From Lotus japonicus (lineage: Eukaryota > Streptophyta > Magnoliopsida > Fabales > Fabaceae): a stretch of DNA of 64,000 nt. Below are positions 21,649-32,216 of this stretch, one piece after another. The notes below the pieces were generated by a model. It saw nothing but the letters and a program-made list of their open reading frames with translations, did no database searches and had not been told where the DNA came from. A program made the position numbers and the translations under genes. The DNA lies in NCBI RefSeq assembly GCF_012489685.1, contig NC_080042.1, positions 45,994,066 to 46,058,065 of the forward strand. The letters are read 5' to 3'. Every line of letters starts with the position of its first letter. Position 1 is the first letter of the stretch.

Positions 21649-24131
21649 TGTAAGGCCCTAAGTTCAATTTGGAACAATTTTATGGAAGTTTGAATAAAAT
21701 TGAAGTTTTTGGCTATGTTTGATAACTGGCAGATTAGAACTGTCAACTTGTGTGAATTTTTAGAGGGTCTTAACGACTTCATTTGGGAAAACTTTCTTCA
21801 TGAGCGTTGTAGCCCTTTAAGTCTAGAAAATTCTCGAAGTGGAATCAGGTCATTCCGACCCTTGTAGCTCGAGAAATTCGAATTTTACCGAGTGTGGTTC
21901 TGGCAGTAAAGTGCCAGCGAATTAATTTGTGCATTTTTATTTTAATTCCGAATTTGGTTTGGTTATTTAATTAAAAAGAGTAGGTTTTTAATTAAATAAG
22001 ACCTGGTTATGGTTTTTAATTAATTGGGTCAAAGGTGATGAGATTTGGGCTTGAAAAGGGAAAACCAAACCCTAACCCACTTGTGGTTTGCATGGGATTA
22101 AGGGGAAAACCCTATTTTCTTTCCCTCATTCAGAACAGAACCTGCACAAGTTTCACGTAAGAACAGAAAGGGAAAATACAGAAGAGAGAAAAGAGAGAAC
22201 TCTAGAGAGAGAGAGAGCAAGGGGAGCCGCCGCCCAAGCCACCACCACCGCCGTGTAGCGCGCGCGAGAGGAGAACGACAAGGGGGAGAGTTTCGCGAGG
22301 AAGAAGGAAGAGAGAGGAACGAGGACAGCAGCGTTCTGGACTTTGTTTTCATCACCAAAGCTTCTTCTTTTCATCTAAATTCATTCAAAACCCGAGGTAA
22401 GGGCTGGTCTTAGGATCTTTTGGGTAGAATAGGGGTTATATCATGAGTTTTCTTGGAAAAATTATGATTCTTGCCATGCTTTGACATGATTTTATGTATG
22501 AACTTGATTGATGTGCTTGAGGTTTTGAATATGCGATGTGTGCTGGACTTTTCCAGGTCATATTGGGTTACACTGTGAACATGTTACTATATTTGATGCT
22601 GGTAGATGACTTAGAACCCTTAGAATAGAATGGCTTAAACGAAATTGATGGCAAATGCATTCTCTGTCAGATTTCTGTGCTGGACAGTAAACTTCAGGTC
22701 CTATTTTCACTTGTTTCTGGTCGTCAAATAAAGAAATGATTAAAATACAAATTGTAGATCTTCGAAAGAGCTTTCCAGGCATATAAAGATCATAAATTTT
22801 GGTCTAGTATTGTGTGTTGTAGGTCGTTTTGGGTAACTGTCATACTTGCTGTTTTTCCCTGTGTCGGACAGAAACTTTAAGGAGTAATATCACCTAATTC
22901 TGGGGCTCAAATGAAAATGATTTTAACTAGAGAGTTGTAGATATTTAAAATAGATTTCTAGAAAGGTATCATATGTGATTTTTGGTTGAAAGATGCATTC
23001 TGTGGCTCTATTTTTGTGAAAGTTGTTTCTGCTGTCAATATGTTGAAGTTGCGATGATATATTATGCATGAGTGAATGTTCTTGCGTTCCTTTACGTGGA
23101 TTATATTTATTTTCTGAGTTAATGGTTCAAGGGTCGCTCACCTAGCCGTAATTCCCTTGTAACCCGTGAATGTTGTGTTGTGAAGGTTTGTATAAAGAGT
23201 ATGATAAGACTCTAGGATTGATTTTAGAGACTTAACAAGAGAAAAGTGTAATAAACTCGCTTGCAAGTAAATGTGAATAATTGGACATAGGTCTGGTGAG
23301 GACTATGGACCATGAGAACGATGGTACCTTGCACGCGAGGGTGTTTTGTGGGTTGTACGGTGAGTCCCCACGTGATTGGCTGACCGCGGTCGCCTTGTGA
23401 TTCTGTGGACGGACGGTGAGTCTGGCGGACGGTGAGTCCCCCCACATGATTGAGGGTTGTACGGTGAGTCCCCTCCGAGATTTGTTCATCTGCGGATGAT
23501 CGTGATTATGGCCATGGAAGTTTTGGTGGGTTGTGTGAAGTGAGATTCCGTTAGTAACTGACTCTTTCCCATAAAAGACATATAATGTACTTATATTATA
23601 TATGTTGTTGTTGATTTTGTCATTATCATTCTTTTGTTGGACCTGACCCTGCTTGTTTGCTATGTGTTTGTTTGGGGGGGGTAGATGGTCGTGAAGATAA
23701 TGGCGATGACTCATTCTTGGGAGTTGATGCTACGTGACGTGCCAATACTGGAGGACGACTACACTTTAGAGGAAGAGGAAGAGGCTAAGGAATAGGGTTT
23801 GGGTTGAGAGTCTTTTGTTTTCTGTTGGGGTTGAGAGTTTCCGAAGTGTTGGTATCGAACAATTTTATTGCTTAAATTCGAATGAACAAGTTTTGATGTA
23901 ATCTTTATTTTCATTCAGGCCTTTGTTTCGTACTCTTTACAGTTGGTTATTTAAAAAGTTTTACGAAGTTGGTTACTTCCGCGTGTTCTTTTGGAAAGGT
24001 TATGTTTCAAGAGTTTTTGTAAAATGAAAGGTTTGTCATTAATTGAAGATTAATAAGTGAATCGACGAAAACTCTTTACGAAAATTGGTTAATTAGTTAC
24101 TGTGTAACACTCGAGAAATCGGGGCGTTACA
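21649..24131 (+). repeat. Gypsy 3' LTR, 2483 bp
   Basis: Near-perfect copy of the 5' LTR, starting TGTAAGGCCC right after the polypurine tract. It has the extra 19 bp gtggaatcaggtcattccg. Five open frames on its minus strand are exact duplicates of those in the 5' LTR and are not genes. Confidence 0.92.
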
Positions 24132-27100
24132 GCGTGAACAAGCCATAGCTCTTGCAGAAAGTCAAGACCTATTGGGTCATCTAACAAATGATGATCCAGC
24201 ACCCACAAAATACACCACACCAAACCCCAACGAAGCCTCTGATAAAGAAAATTTTATCCCAAAATTGACTGATGATTTCATCGCTTGGCGTAAGGCAGAT
24301 CGTCTTCTCCGAGGATGGATAATTGGAACACTCTCAGAAGAAGCACTCGGACTTGTTATTGGGTTAGACACTGCCCATGCCGTTTAGAGTGCACTCAAGG
24401 ATGCGTATGCGGAAGACTCACAGGAGCGTGAGTTCACCCTTCGCCAACAACTTACATATCTCCGCAAGGAAGATGATAAAACCATCAGAGAACACATTCG
24501 CACTTTCAAAGGACTGTGTGACAACCTTGCTGCTATTGGAAAATCTATCCCAGACAAAGAAAAGGTATTTTGTCTCCTTACAAGTCTTGGTCCTCAATAT
24601 GAAACATTCACAACCACCATGCTAAAACCACCGAGACCATCGTACAGCGAGTTGGTCTCACAACTTCAGAGTCTAGACCAGCGACGCAGTTGGTTCTCTA
24701 GCCATGGCAATATGGTGAATCCACTGACTCAACAAATGGCATTTTATGGGCAACAACAACGCTCTCATCATAATCGTGGGAACTCTCAAGCCTTCACATC
24801 AACAGGATGAGGTTTTCAAGCTCAACAACCTAGTAATCAAAAAAGCACTCAAGCAAACACAAGTTCTCAACAACGGCGTCCTGCACCACCAGGTCAGCGT
24901 CGCATGACACCTACAGAACGAGAACTCTACCGAAATGAAAAATGTCAATATTGTGGCACCATGGGTCACATAGCTAAAATATGTTGGTGGATACCCGAGA
25001 AGTCAACCCAGTCTGATGATATACCACAAGCACTTGCAGCTCTCACACTAGACAATACAATTACTGAAACTGAATGGACATCGGACACCGGAGCCTCCAA
25101 CCATATGACAGGTAAATCAAATATGTTGCGTAATATTCGAAAATATTCAGGTACAGACTCTGTTCTTATTGGTGATGGTTCTTCTCTACCGATAGTTGGT
25201 ATTGGAGATTCCTTCATCAAGCAAAAAGATATTACTTTACCTCTTCGAGATGTCTTGCTAGTTCCAGATTTAACAAAGAATTTACTTTCTATTAGTCAAC
25301 TAACAACAGAATTTCCTGTAAGTTGTGAATTTACTAATGCTGATTTTTGTGTTAAGGAACGAGAAACAGGGGAACCAATGATCACGGGGAGTCGCAAGGG
25401 TGACCTATATGTTCTTTCCTCAACACCTGAATTACATTTCTCACATCAATTTAAATCTGGCTCAGCAGATATTTGGCTTCAACGTTTAGGCCACCCTCAA
25501 ACTATGGCTATAAATTTGCTAAAGAATAAAGGATTAATTGATGTAATTGGGACTGTGAAATTTGAACATCTTTGTGATAGTTGTCAATTGGGAAAACTTA
25601 GTAAATTGCCATTTTCTGCTTCTGAACATTCTAGCTCTTCTATTTTTGAAAAAATTCATTGCGACTTATGGGGCCCTGCCCCTATTTTATCCATTGGAAA
25701 ATTCAAATATTATGCTTGTTTGGTTGATGACTTCTCTAAGTTTACATGGATGATCCCTCTACAACAAAAATCTGATTTTGTTGAAGCTTACTTAGCCTTT
25801 GAACAGTATGTTAACAGACAGTTTGATAAAAAAATCAAGGTTTTCCATTTTGATGGTGGAGGTGAATTCATCAACTCCAAACTGTCAACTCACTTTCATT
25901 TAACAGGTACAATTCATCAAGTTTCTTGTCCATATACCCCAGAACAAACAGGTATGGTTGAAAGGTGACATAGAATAATTTGTGAACTAGGTATGACTAT
26001 GTTGTTTCATAGTGGTGCTCCTTTATTCCTATGGGTTGAAGCTTTTTCTACTGCTGTCTACCTTATTAATCGATTGCCATCTTCAGCACTTAATTTTGAA
26101 ACCCCTTACTTTACTTTGCATGGCATTCATCCGAATTATTCTTCACTTCGTGTTTTTGGGTCTAAATGTTTTCCATACACTTGGGACACACGAAGACACA
26201 AATTTGACCCCAAAACTATTTTGTGTGTTTTTGTTGGCTATAGTGATAAACACAAAGGGTATAAGTGTTTTCATCCTTCTAGTAAAAAGTTTTTCATTTC
26301 TCGACATGTTGTTTTTGATGAATCATTTTTCCCTTTTAAAAATAATAATAATAGTAAAACAACTCCCTCTACATCGCATGTAATTAGTATATTTGATTCA
26401 TGGTTGCCTCACACTAGCTCAGAACCTTGTGCAGATTCAACAATGGCACCTCCTCCTCAACCTTGTTTAAGTCCTTTACCGCCAATCTTGCTGGACCTCC
26501 CTTCCACACAATCTCCTCCTTCCTCTCCACCTGAAGAATCAACATCTCCTTCTCAAGAACAATTCGTTCAACCTTCTCAAAATAACCCAGCGCCCTTAGA
26601 GTTTTCTCCCCACCCTTCACAAGTTGAACTTGAGTGTGAATTTCCTACACCAGCGCTACAAAATGAGTCTGATTCTTCTATGCCTCCTGACCCTTCAGAG
26701 GCTCAGATCTCACACCCAATGGTCACTCGCTCTCAACGAGGAATTGTCAAGCCAAATTCAAAATATGCCTTAATGAGTACAACCCCCTCCACAATCCCTC
26801 GCAACCCGCTTCACCACTTCCTTGGGATTGAAATATCTCCGACACCTGATGGCCTTCACTTGTCCCAATCGCATTATGCTCTTACTATCCTTGAACGAGC
26901 CAACAGGGTTGATTGCAAGCCAATGAGCACACCTCTTGAAGCCAAGACTAAGATCACCAAAGATACAACTCCTCTCGATGATCCAAGTCCCTTTCGTGGG
27001 CTTGTTGGAGCTCTACAATACTTAACCCTCACTCGCCCAAACCTTTCATTTAGTGTGAACTATGTGTCTCAATTCATGCATGCTCCTAATATTATGCACT

Positions 27101-27665
27101 TGAAAATGGTCAAACGTATCCTACGCTATGTCAAAGGAACTATTAACATAGGTCTTCACTTCACTTCCAACACTACTCTTGATCTTTTTGCTTTCTCTGA
27201 TGCAGATTGGGCAGGTTGTCCTACTACCCGGCGCTCCACTACTGGTTATTGCACCTTTCTTGGAAGAAACCTCATCTCTTGGTGTGCAAAGAAACAACCC
27301 ACTGTCTCTCGCTCGAGCACTGAAGCTGAATATAGAGCCATGGCTAACACTGCTGCTGAGCTCACATGGCTAACATTCATTCTAAAGGATCTTCGCATTC
27401 CGCTTGCTTCCGCCCCGACTCTCTACTGTGACAATCTCAGTTCTCTTCACATGACCATTAATCCGATTTTCCATGCCCGCAGCAAACACATTGAATTGGA
27501 TTATCACTTTGTTCGCGAACGGGTTTCACTCGGACTTCTTGTAACACAATACATCTCTACCAATGAACAAGTTGCTGATCTCTTCACTAAACCCCTGTCA
27601 AAGGCGGCTCTTAGTCACTTCCGGGACAAACTTTGCCTCCAACCTCGGCCTCGTTTGCGGGAGGG

Positions 27666-28095
27666 TATTAAACATATTCAGCTCTCCCTAAACACAAATG
27701 GTGGGAATCATGATCGAGATAAGGAAAATTACAAAGGAGCAATTAAGAGCTAATTCCCTTCTCTGCCGTTGCACAAATCATGGGCAAGGTTCTTCACATT
27801 AATGGTATTCAAATACCAATTATTTGGTCCATTACCGTTGCATAAATCATGGGCAAGACTCTTCACATTAATGGTATTTCAATACCATTTACTTGGTCCA
27901 TCACTGTTGCCCAATTCACGTTTGTATGATTACCAATTATTGGATCATTACTCCTTCCCTTTCTTAGAAATCAGCCGTTGCTGTGCTTAGGTCAATATAT
28001 AGTGCTGCTGCAGCTTTATGTAAAAATCAAGACAAGAAACAAGCAAATAAAGGTGTTCACGTTTTTTTATCCTTTCCCAACTCTGTTTTTCTTCT
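27666..28095 (+). repeat. Copia 3' LTR
   Basis: Begins TATTAAACAT directly after the polypurine tract and ends TTCTTCT before the target duplication. Differences from the 5' LTR seen by eye: C/G and T/A in the 'gatc.agataaggaaaattacaaagg.gc' part and A/C in 'gttgc.caattc'. Confidence 0.9.
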
Positions 28096-28756
28096 CTCCA
28101 AGATGCATAACTTGATCTTTTTTCTCCTTCATTAGCAATGTGGGACTTACATTGCAATCAACCCCAACAATCTCCACCTTGATTGTAATGGTCTTCAGTC
28201 TTCATTGTCTATACCGACAATCATTGTCTTCACCGACAAACATAATTCTCATTGTTTATATACCGATAAATTAAATTATCATACTCCACCATAAAAGAGT
28301 ACACTACACTTGGAACTAAACCATCCCAAGAATTTTCTTCACTTGGAACTAAACCATTCCAAGAATTTCCACATGCCGAAACCTTGCTGAAAATTTATGG
28401 TGCAACTTCCATGTTGGCTTTCTCCGGAAGTTCATCAGCAATCGACATAACCACGTACCTTGCATGAATGCCAACCAATGCCCGCACGCTATCACCACAC
28501 ACCTTACATCTATATCAACCAATGCTCGTGTGCCACCTGGACAATCTCATGCCCAGAACGCCTTGTGTAATCGTGATTGCATCAACTCCTCCATCACAGC
28601 ATCATCACAGCTGCAGACCGACTGTAAACCGTGCACCAGGTTGGTTCCCAGAAAAGAGAGGTGTCTTTCCAGAACCTCCCAAAACAGCACTTCACAATGT
28701 CACACTTCTTCAGCACCTTCGCAATACCACACAAAGTGATATCCATCGAACCGGAA

Positions 28757-28768
28757 GCTCTGATACCA
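28757..28768 (-). promoter_or_regulatory. Primer-binding site of family A element
   Basis: On the minus strand this is TGGTATCAGAGC, complementary to the 3' end of initiator tRNA-Met, one base from the LTR end. It fixes the orientation of the element. Confidence 0.85.
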
Positions 28769-29859
28769 CTGTTGGGAAATAACACAACTGAAGAAGTAAA
28801 ATAAACACAGTAGCGCAATCAACAACACAAGAATATAACGTGGAAACTCCAAAACCGGAGAAAAACCACGACCGTTGTCAAAACCGACAACCAGAGAATA
28901 AACACTATGTGAAAATTGTTACAACACATAGACTTCACTCTAAACCACACCCCAAGACCCCAGTACACCCGCACTCTCCAAAGTAAATATTTGAACTACA
29001 TCTCACAATGCTCTAAAACAAGAGCATAAGAGAAAAAAGAAAACACAAATATAAACTTAAAGTGTTTTCAGGTGCTACATCTTTGGAGTTTTGGTGTGTT
29101 GAAACAAGGAGCTTGAGATCCCTATATATAGTCTTGGACCCTCCCACCCCTCACTAATCTAAGCGATGTGGGACTTCTCCAAGATGCATAACTTGATCTT
29201 TTTTCTCCTTCATTAGCAATGTGGGACTTACATTGCAATCAACCCCAACACTAACAAGAGCTCTAAGGCTTACGAATTAATCTTACAAGCTCCAATAAGA
29301 AGGAAACTGTCTCATTATGCCCTATGAAGAAGAATTTTAACTACATAAACACCATGACTAAGTGCAGCCCTAGATGATTAGATGATGACAGAAATGTTCA
29401 GTTTACTGAATGTAAGCCAACAAGAGTGTTCTAACTTATGATATCAGACTCACCGAATTACACTAGATTTCTGACCAAATAACTTGACCAAGTCCACTGC
29501 CACTGCACCTCCTTTACTGTTAATAGATCATTAACAAGACAACAATGAAATAGAGGATTAGGAATATACATGTACTCAATTTAAATTATAATAAAAATGT
29601 ATTTATCTGTATCACATCAACTTAACTAGGAAAAACTTTATTGAAAACCTGATTGGAGTATAGTCACCCCTCGACGACCCTTCTTGCTTAATCTGCTTTC
29701 TCTTGCTGAAACCACACTTTGAATAGCAATCTAAATATGAGAAAAAAGTTAACATTATGCCAGCTGAATTATATATTACTTGTGAGCATAATATATCAAT
29801 TAACCAATAGAATGACTGACCTCATAAAGTTGCTCTCTGATAGCAAATGCAATCTCTGG

Positions 29860-30241
29860 CTGCAAAGCAGAAGCATTTCACTGTTTAGTACATATTTCAT
29901 TTTTCAAGAGTGTTTATGTGATTATTGCATGACAGAAGTAGAGAGAAAGAATATCATGGATGAAACCAAGAATCTGATTCCTAACCCAACATATTGTTTT
30001 CTTGCTATACAACACAAATAAAAAAGTATTAACAACAAAAGCTTTCCCATCTACCAAAATCCCATGATGTTCCCAAGAAGAAAGATAATGGAAACTAAAA
30101 TTAAGTTAGCACAAGTTAAATTTTCACTTCTCATTCTTTCTTGGCATTTCTCAGGGAGCATGAAGTTTTAACTTTTAGCACTACTCCAACATGTCCAAAA
30201 TAGCAGGTACTGTGTGTGGAAGTATAACACATTATAATTTA
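29860..30241. other. Intron sequence of BSH copy, no feature
   Basis: Ordinary AT-rich intron sequence between the PEIAF exon and the MULE. The final nine bases (30233-30241) are the left copy of the MULE target duplication TATAATTTA. Confidence 0.6.
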
Positions 30242-32093
30242 GGCTAAATTAAGCTTTTTGTCCCTAACCTTTTTCATAAATATGGTTTTCGTCCCTCGCA
30301 GGAGCAAGATGTGGTATTGGTCCCTATCTTTTGCCAAAATGATTGGTTTTAGTCCCTCCGGCCGTTTGGGTCAACGCCAGAGCTCCGCCAGCCCATGTGG
30401 CACCCCATGTGGCTTTGCCACGTCAATTAATGAACCTGGTTGGATTTTTTTTTGTTTTTCATTTAAAAATAATTTAAAACACTAATTATTAAATTAATTA
30501 ACAACATCATGTAACAAAAAAAACTAAAAAAAAAAAACTGAAATTAATTAATTGCATCTTCTTCATCCATATCAACATCATCAACAATACTTCATCATCA
30601 TAAAAAAAAACCCAGATTTGCAACCCCATCCATTGGCATCATCGATCACAAGCAAATCATCTCCTCCTCCACCGTTTCTTATCATCATCATCTTCACCAA
30701 GTCCTCATGGAACCATCTTTAGCAAAACATAAAAAAAAGGAAAGAACAGAGGGTGAGGAGGAATACAAAGAAGAACAAAAGAACAGATCTGGAGATTTCT
30801 CCGCCGAGTTCCCAAAATCCTCCGTCTCCAAACCACTTGCAGAGTCGCCACCACCACCAACACCCATTTCATCTCTGCCATATGTCGTTCTCCTCCTCCC
30901 CTCAAAATCGAGAACCAGCACCAATGAAAACCCCCGAAATCCAGCACCTACTAACACGGTTACTTCTCCTGAACCAGAGGGACAGCGAGACAGATCTGGA
31001 ATTGTCGGTAGTCCACAGCGTGCATTGGGAAGGAAAGGAGGGACCGGCGGCGCGTTGGAGGCAGCGCTAGCTGTAGCGGCGCGAGCGGCAGAGGAGGGCC
31101 GGAATCTGAGAGTTGACATGGAAGAGCGCGAGATCTGAGAGCAAGCCAAGCTCGTCAGCCATGTCGTCGTAGTTGAGGTCGTTTCCGACGACTGTGCAGA
31201 TCTTGGGGTGGTCGACAAAGAGAAGAGGGTGATGGTGATGGGTTTTGAGAAAATGGTATGATGCTGAAGATAATACAATTAAGATGATATGATGCTTGGT
31301 ATATTTCTGAACATCACACGTTGTAAATCTGGTTTTTTTTATGATTATGTGTTGAAGATGATGTTCATAATGAAGAAGATGATATGATTTTGTTAATTAA
31401 TTTAATTATTTAATTATTAATTTCATTTTTTAAATAATTAATAATCTAATTAATAATTAAATAAATAAAACTTCCACCTATGTTAATTAAATAATGTGGC
31501 AATCACGTGGCAAGGCCACATGGGCTGGCGGAGCTCCGGTTTTTTTTATGATTATGTGTTCAAGATGATGTTCATAATGAAGAAGATGATATGATTTTGT
31601 TAATTAATTTAAATATTTAATTATTAATTTCATTTTTTTAAATAATTAATAATCTAATTAATAATTAAATAAATAAATAAAACTTCCACCCGTGTTAATT
31701 AAATGACGTGGCAATCACGTGGCAAGGTCACATGGGCTGGCGGAGCTCCGGTTTTTTTTATGATTATGTGTTAAAGATGATGTTCATAATGAAGAAGATG
31801 ATATGATTTTGTTAATTAATTTAAATATTTAATTATTAATTTCGTTTTTTAAATAATTAATAATCTAATTAATAATTAAATAAATAAAACTTCCACCTGT
31901 GTTAATTAAATGACGTGGCAATCACGTGGCAAGGCCACATGGGCTGGCGGAGCTCCGGCGTTGACCCAAACGGCCGGAGGGACTAAAACTAATCATTTTG
32001 GCAAAAGATAGGGACCAATACCACGTCTTGCTCCGGCGAGGGAGGAAAACCATATTTATGGAAAAGGTTAAGGACGAAAAGCTTAATTTAGCC
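30242..32093. mobile_element. MULE inserted in a BSH intron, 1.85 kb
   Basis: Long terminal inverted repeats of roughly 180 bp start GGCTAAATTAAGC and end GCTTAATTTAGCC. They are flanked by the perfect 9-bp duplication TATAATTTA (30233-30241 and 32094-32102). The right end sits about 30 bases from the donor of exon 32133-32216. There is no transposase. The GC-rich centre (about 30700-31250) is open on the minus strand for 194 codons (30694-31278). An overlapping minus-strand frame reads FVDHPKICTVVGNDLNYDDM, which looks more protein-like, so a captured gene fragment (Pack-MULE) is possible. The right subterminal part is tandemly triplicated. An open frame at 31998-32396 merely crosses the right end. 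Confidence 0.88.
31331..31957. repeat. Tandem triplication of MULE subterminal region, about 3 x 209 bp
   Basis: Units start near 31331, 31538 and 31750. Each begins 'ggttttttttatgattatgtgtt', passes through an AT-rich 'taattaatttaa' core and ends in the inner part of the terminal repeat (CACATGGGCTGGCGGAGCTC). The units differ by a few bases. Copying the inner part of the terminal repeat three times would multiply potential transposase-contact sites. Confidence 0.85.
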
Positions 32094-32216
32094 TATAATT
32101 TATTATTAGTGATGATAGTTAGATATACTTACCCCAACCTCAAGATCCTCAATACCCATGTCTTTGCAGAAGATTCTCACAAACTCTTCAGGATCATTCT
32201 CAAAGTTGTTCAAGTC

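Larger units (their letters stand above)
16206..24131 (+). mobile_element. Ty3/gypsy retrotransposon, Tekay-like chromovirus, young but lacking gag-protease
   Basis: The LTRs, 16206-18669 (2464 bp) and 21649-24131 (2483 bp), begin TGTAAGGCCC and end GGGGCGTTACA. They are flanked by GCGTG at 16201-16205 and 24132-24136, within copia gag. The 19-bp length difference is one indel near 21839-21857; I saw one other difference (an A/T-run substitution near 18498 versus 23960). Long LTRs and a chromodomain-like C-terminus fit the Tekay/Del clade. Only about 170 bases separate the primer-binding site from the reverse transcriptase frame, so gag and protease are missing. Such near-identical LTRs imply very recent insertion by trans-acting proteins. 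Confidence 0.93.
16130..27753 (+). pseudogene. Copia gag-pol, split by insertion and broken
   Basis: The frame starts with an ATG at 16130, is cut after 16205 by the gypsy element, and resumes exactly in phase at 24132. The order is gag, a CCHC zinc knuckle (CQYCGTMGHIAKIC, from 24937), an aspartic protease DTGASNHM, a GAG-pre-integrase segment (WLQRLGHP), and an integrase with acidic residues in HCDLWGPA and FHFDGGGEF and the E of VER just before a stop. RNase H follows (SDADWAG, SSTEAEYRAM). Three in-frame stops interrupt it: TAG 24385-24387, TGA 24808-24810 and TGA 25966-25968. Between about 26760 and 26815 the protein jumps from the linker to FLGIEI, so the reverse transcriptase core including its catalytic aspartates is deleted in frame. 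The frame runs on 88 bases into the 3' LTR. It cannot make its own reverse transcriptase. Confidence 0.9.
15664..28095 (+). mobile_element. Ty1/copia retrotransposon, defective, interrupted by a Ty3/gypsy element
   Basis: Two 430-bp LTRs (15664-16093 and 27666-28095) differ at about three positions by eye. They are flanked by the target duplication CTCCA (15659-15663 and 28096-28100). The empty site is preserved in the sister LTR at about 29172-29190. The tRNA-iMet primer-binding site starts directly after the 5' LTR (16094-16105) and a GCGGGAGGG polypurine tract ends at 27665. LTR termini are TA..CT rather than TG..CA in both copies. Without the gypsy insertion and its duplicated site the element is about 4.5 kb, shorter than intact relatives because most of reverse transcriptase is deleted. 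Confidence 0.92.
15255..29250 (-). mobile_element. Short non-coding LTR element, family A, interrupted by copia/gypsy nest
   Basis: Read on the minus strand: 5' LTR 28770-29250 (481 bp), a primer-binding site complementary to initiator tRNA-Met (28757-28768), about 600 bp of non-coding interior (28170-28769), a purine-rich AAGGTGGAGATT tract, then a 3' LTR (28169-28101 continuing at 15663-15255, about 478 bp). The copia element splits this LTR. The 5-bp target duplication CTAAC is at 15250-15254 and 29251-29255. The LTR starts TGTTGGGGTTGATTGCAATG and carries a TATATATAG core. No gag or pol is present, so the element must have used proteins in trans. A second copy of the family is in the array at 32936-34793. 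Confidence 0.85.
14790..32216 (-). pseudogene. BSH: SNF5/BUSHY-type SWI/SNF subunit, 3' half, introns full of transposons
   Basis: Five exons read on the minus strand: 32133-32216, 29821-29859, 29649-29730, 29454-29516 and 14790-14889 (TAA at 14790-14792). They encode, in order, DLNNFENDPEEF.., PEIAFAIREQLYE, IAIQSVVSARESRLSKKGRR, KGGAVAVDLVKLFGQKSS and KRKEWDVYEPIVDLLSNEEV. These match the second half of plant BSH (about 240 aa), the SNF5 core subunit of SWI/SNF chromatin remodelling complexes. Splice sites are GT/AG and phases agree except at 29667-29670. There a run of four G in the third exon shifts the frame relative to the DYTPI segment that should follow. Reading GT at 29667 as the donor avoids the shift but puts a stop at the start of the next exon. 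The first roughly 118 codons are not found between 32217 and the Aux/IAA gene. The last intron is 14,564 bp and contains the nested retroelements; the first visible intron contains a MULE. A broken copy is most likely; a sequencing error in the G run cannot be excluded. Confidence 0.8.

Noticed and set aside
28464..28782. Open frames in two phases, with relatives at 34373-34811
   Set aside because: These are the non-coding interiors of the family A LTR element; two overlapping frames are open by chance and neither resembles gag or pol.
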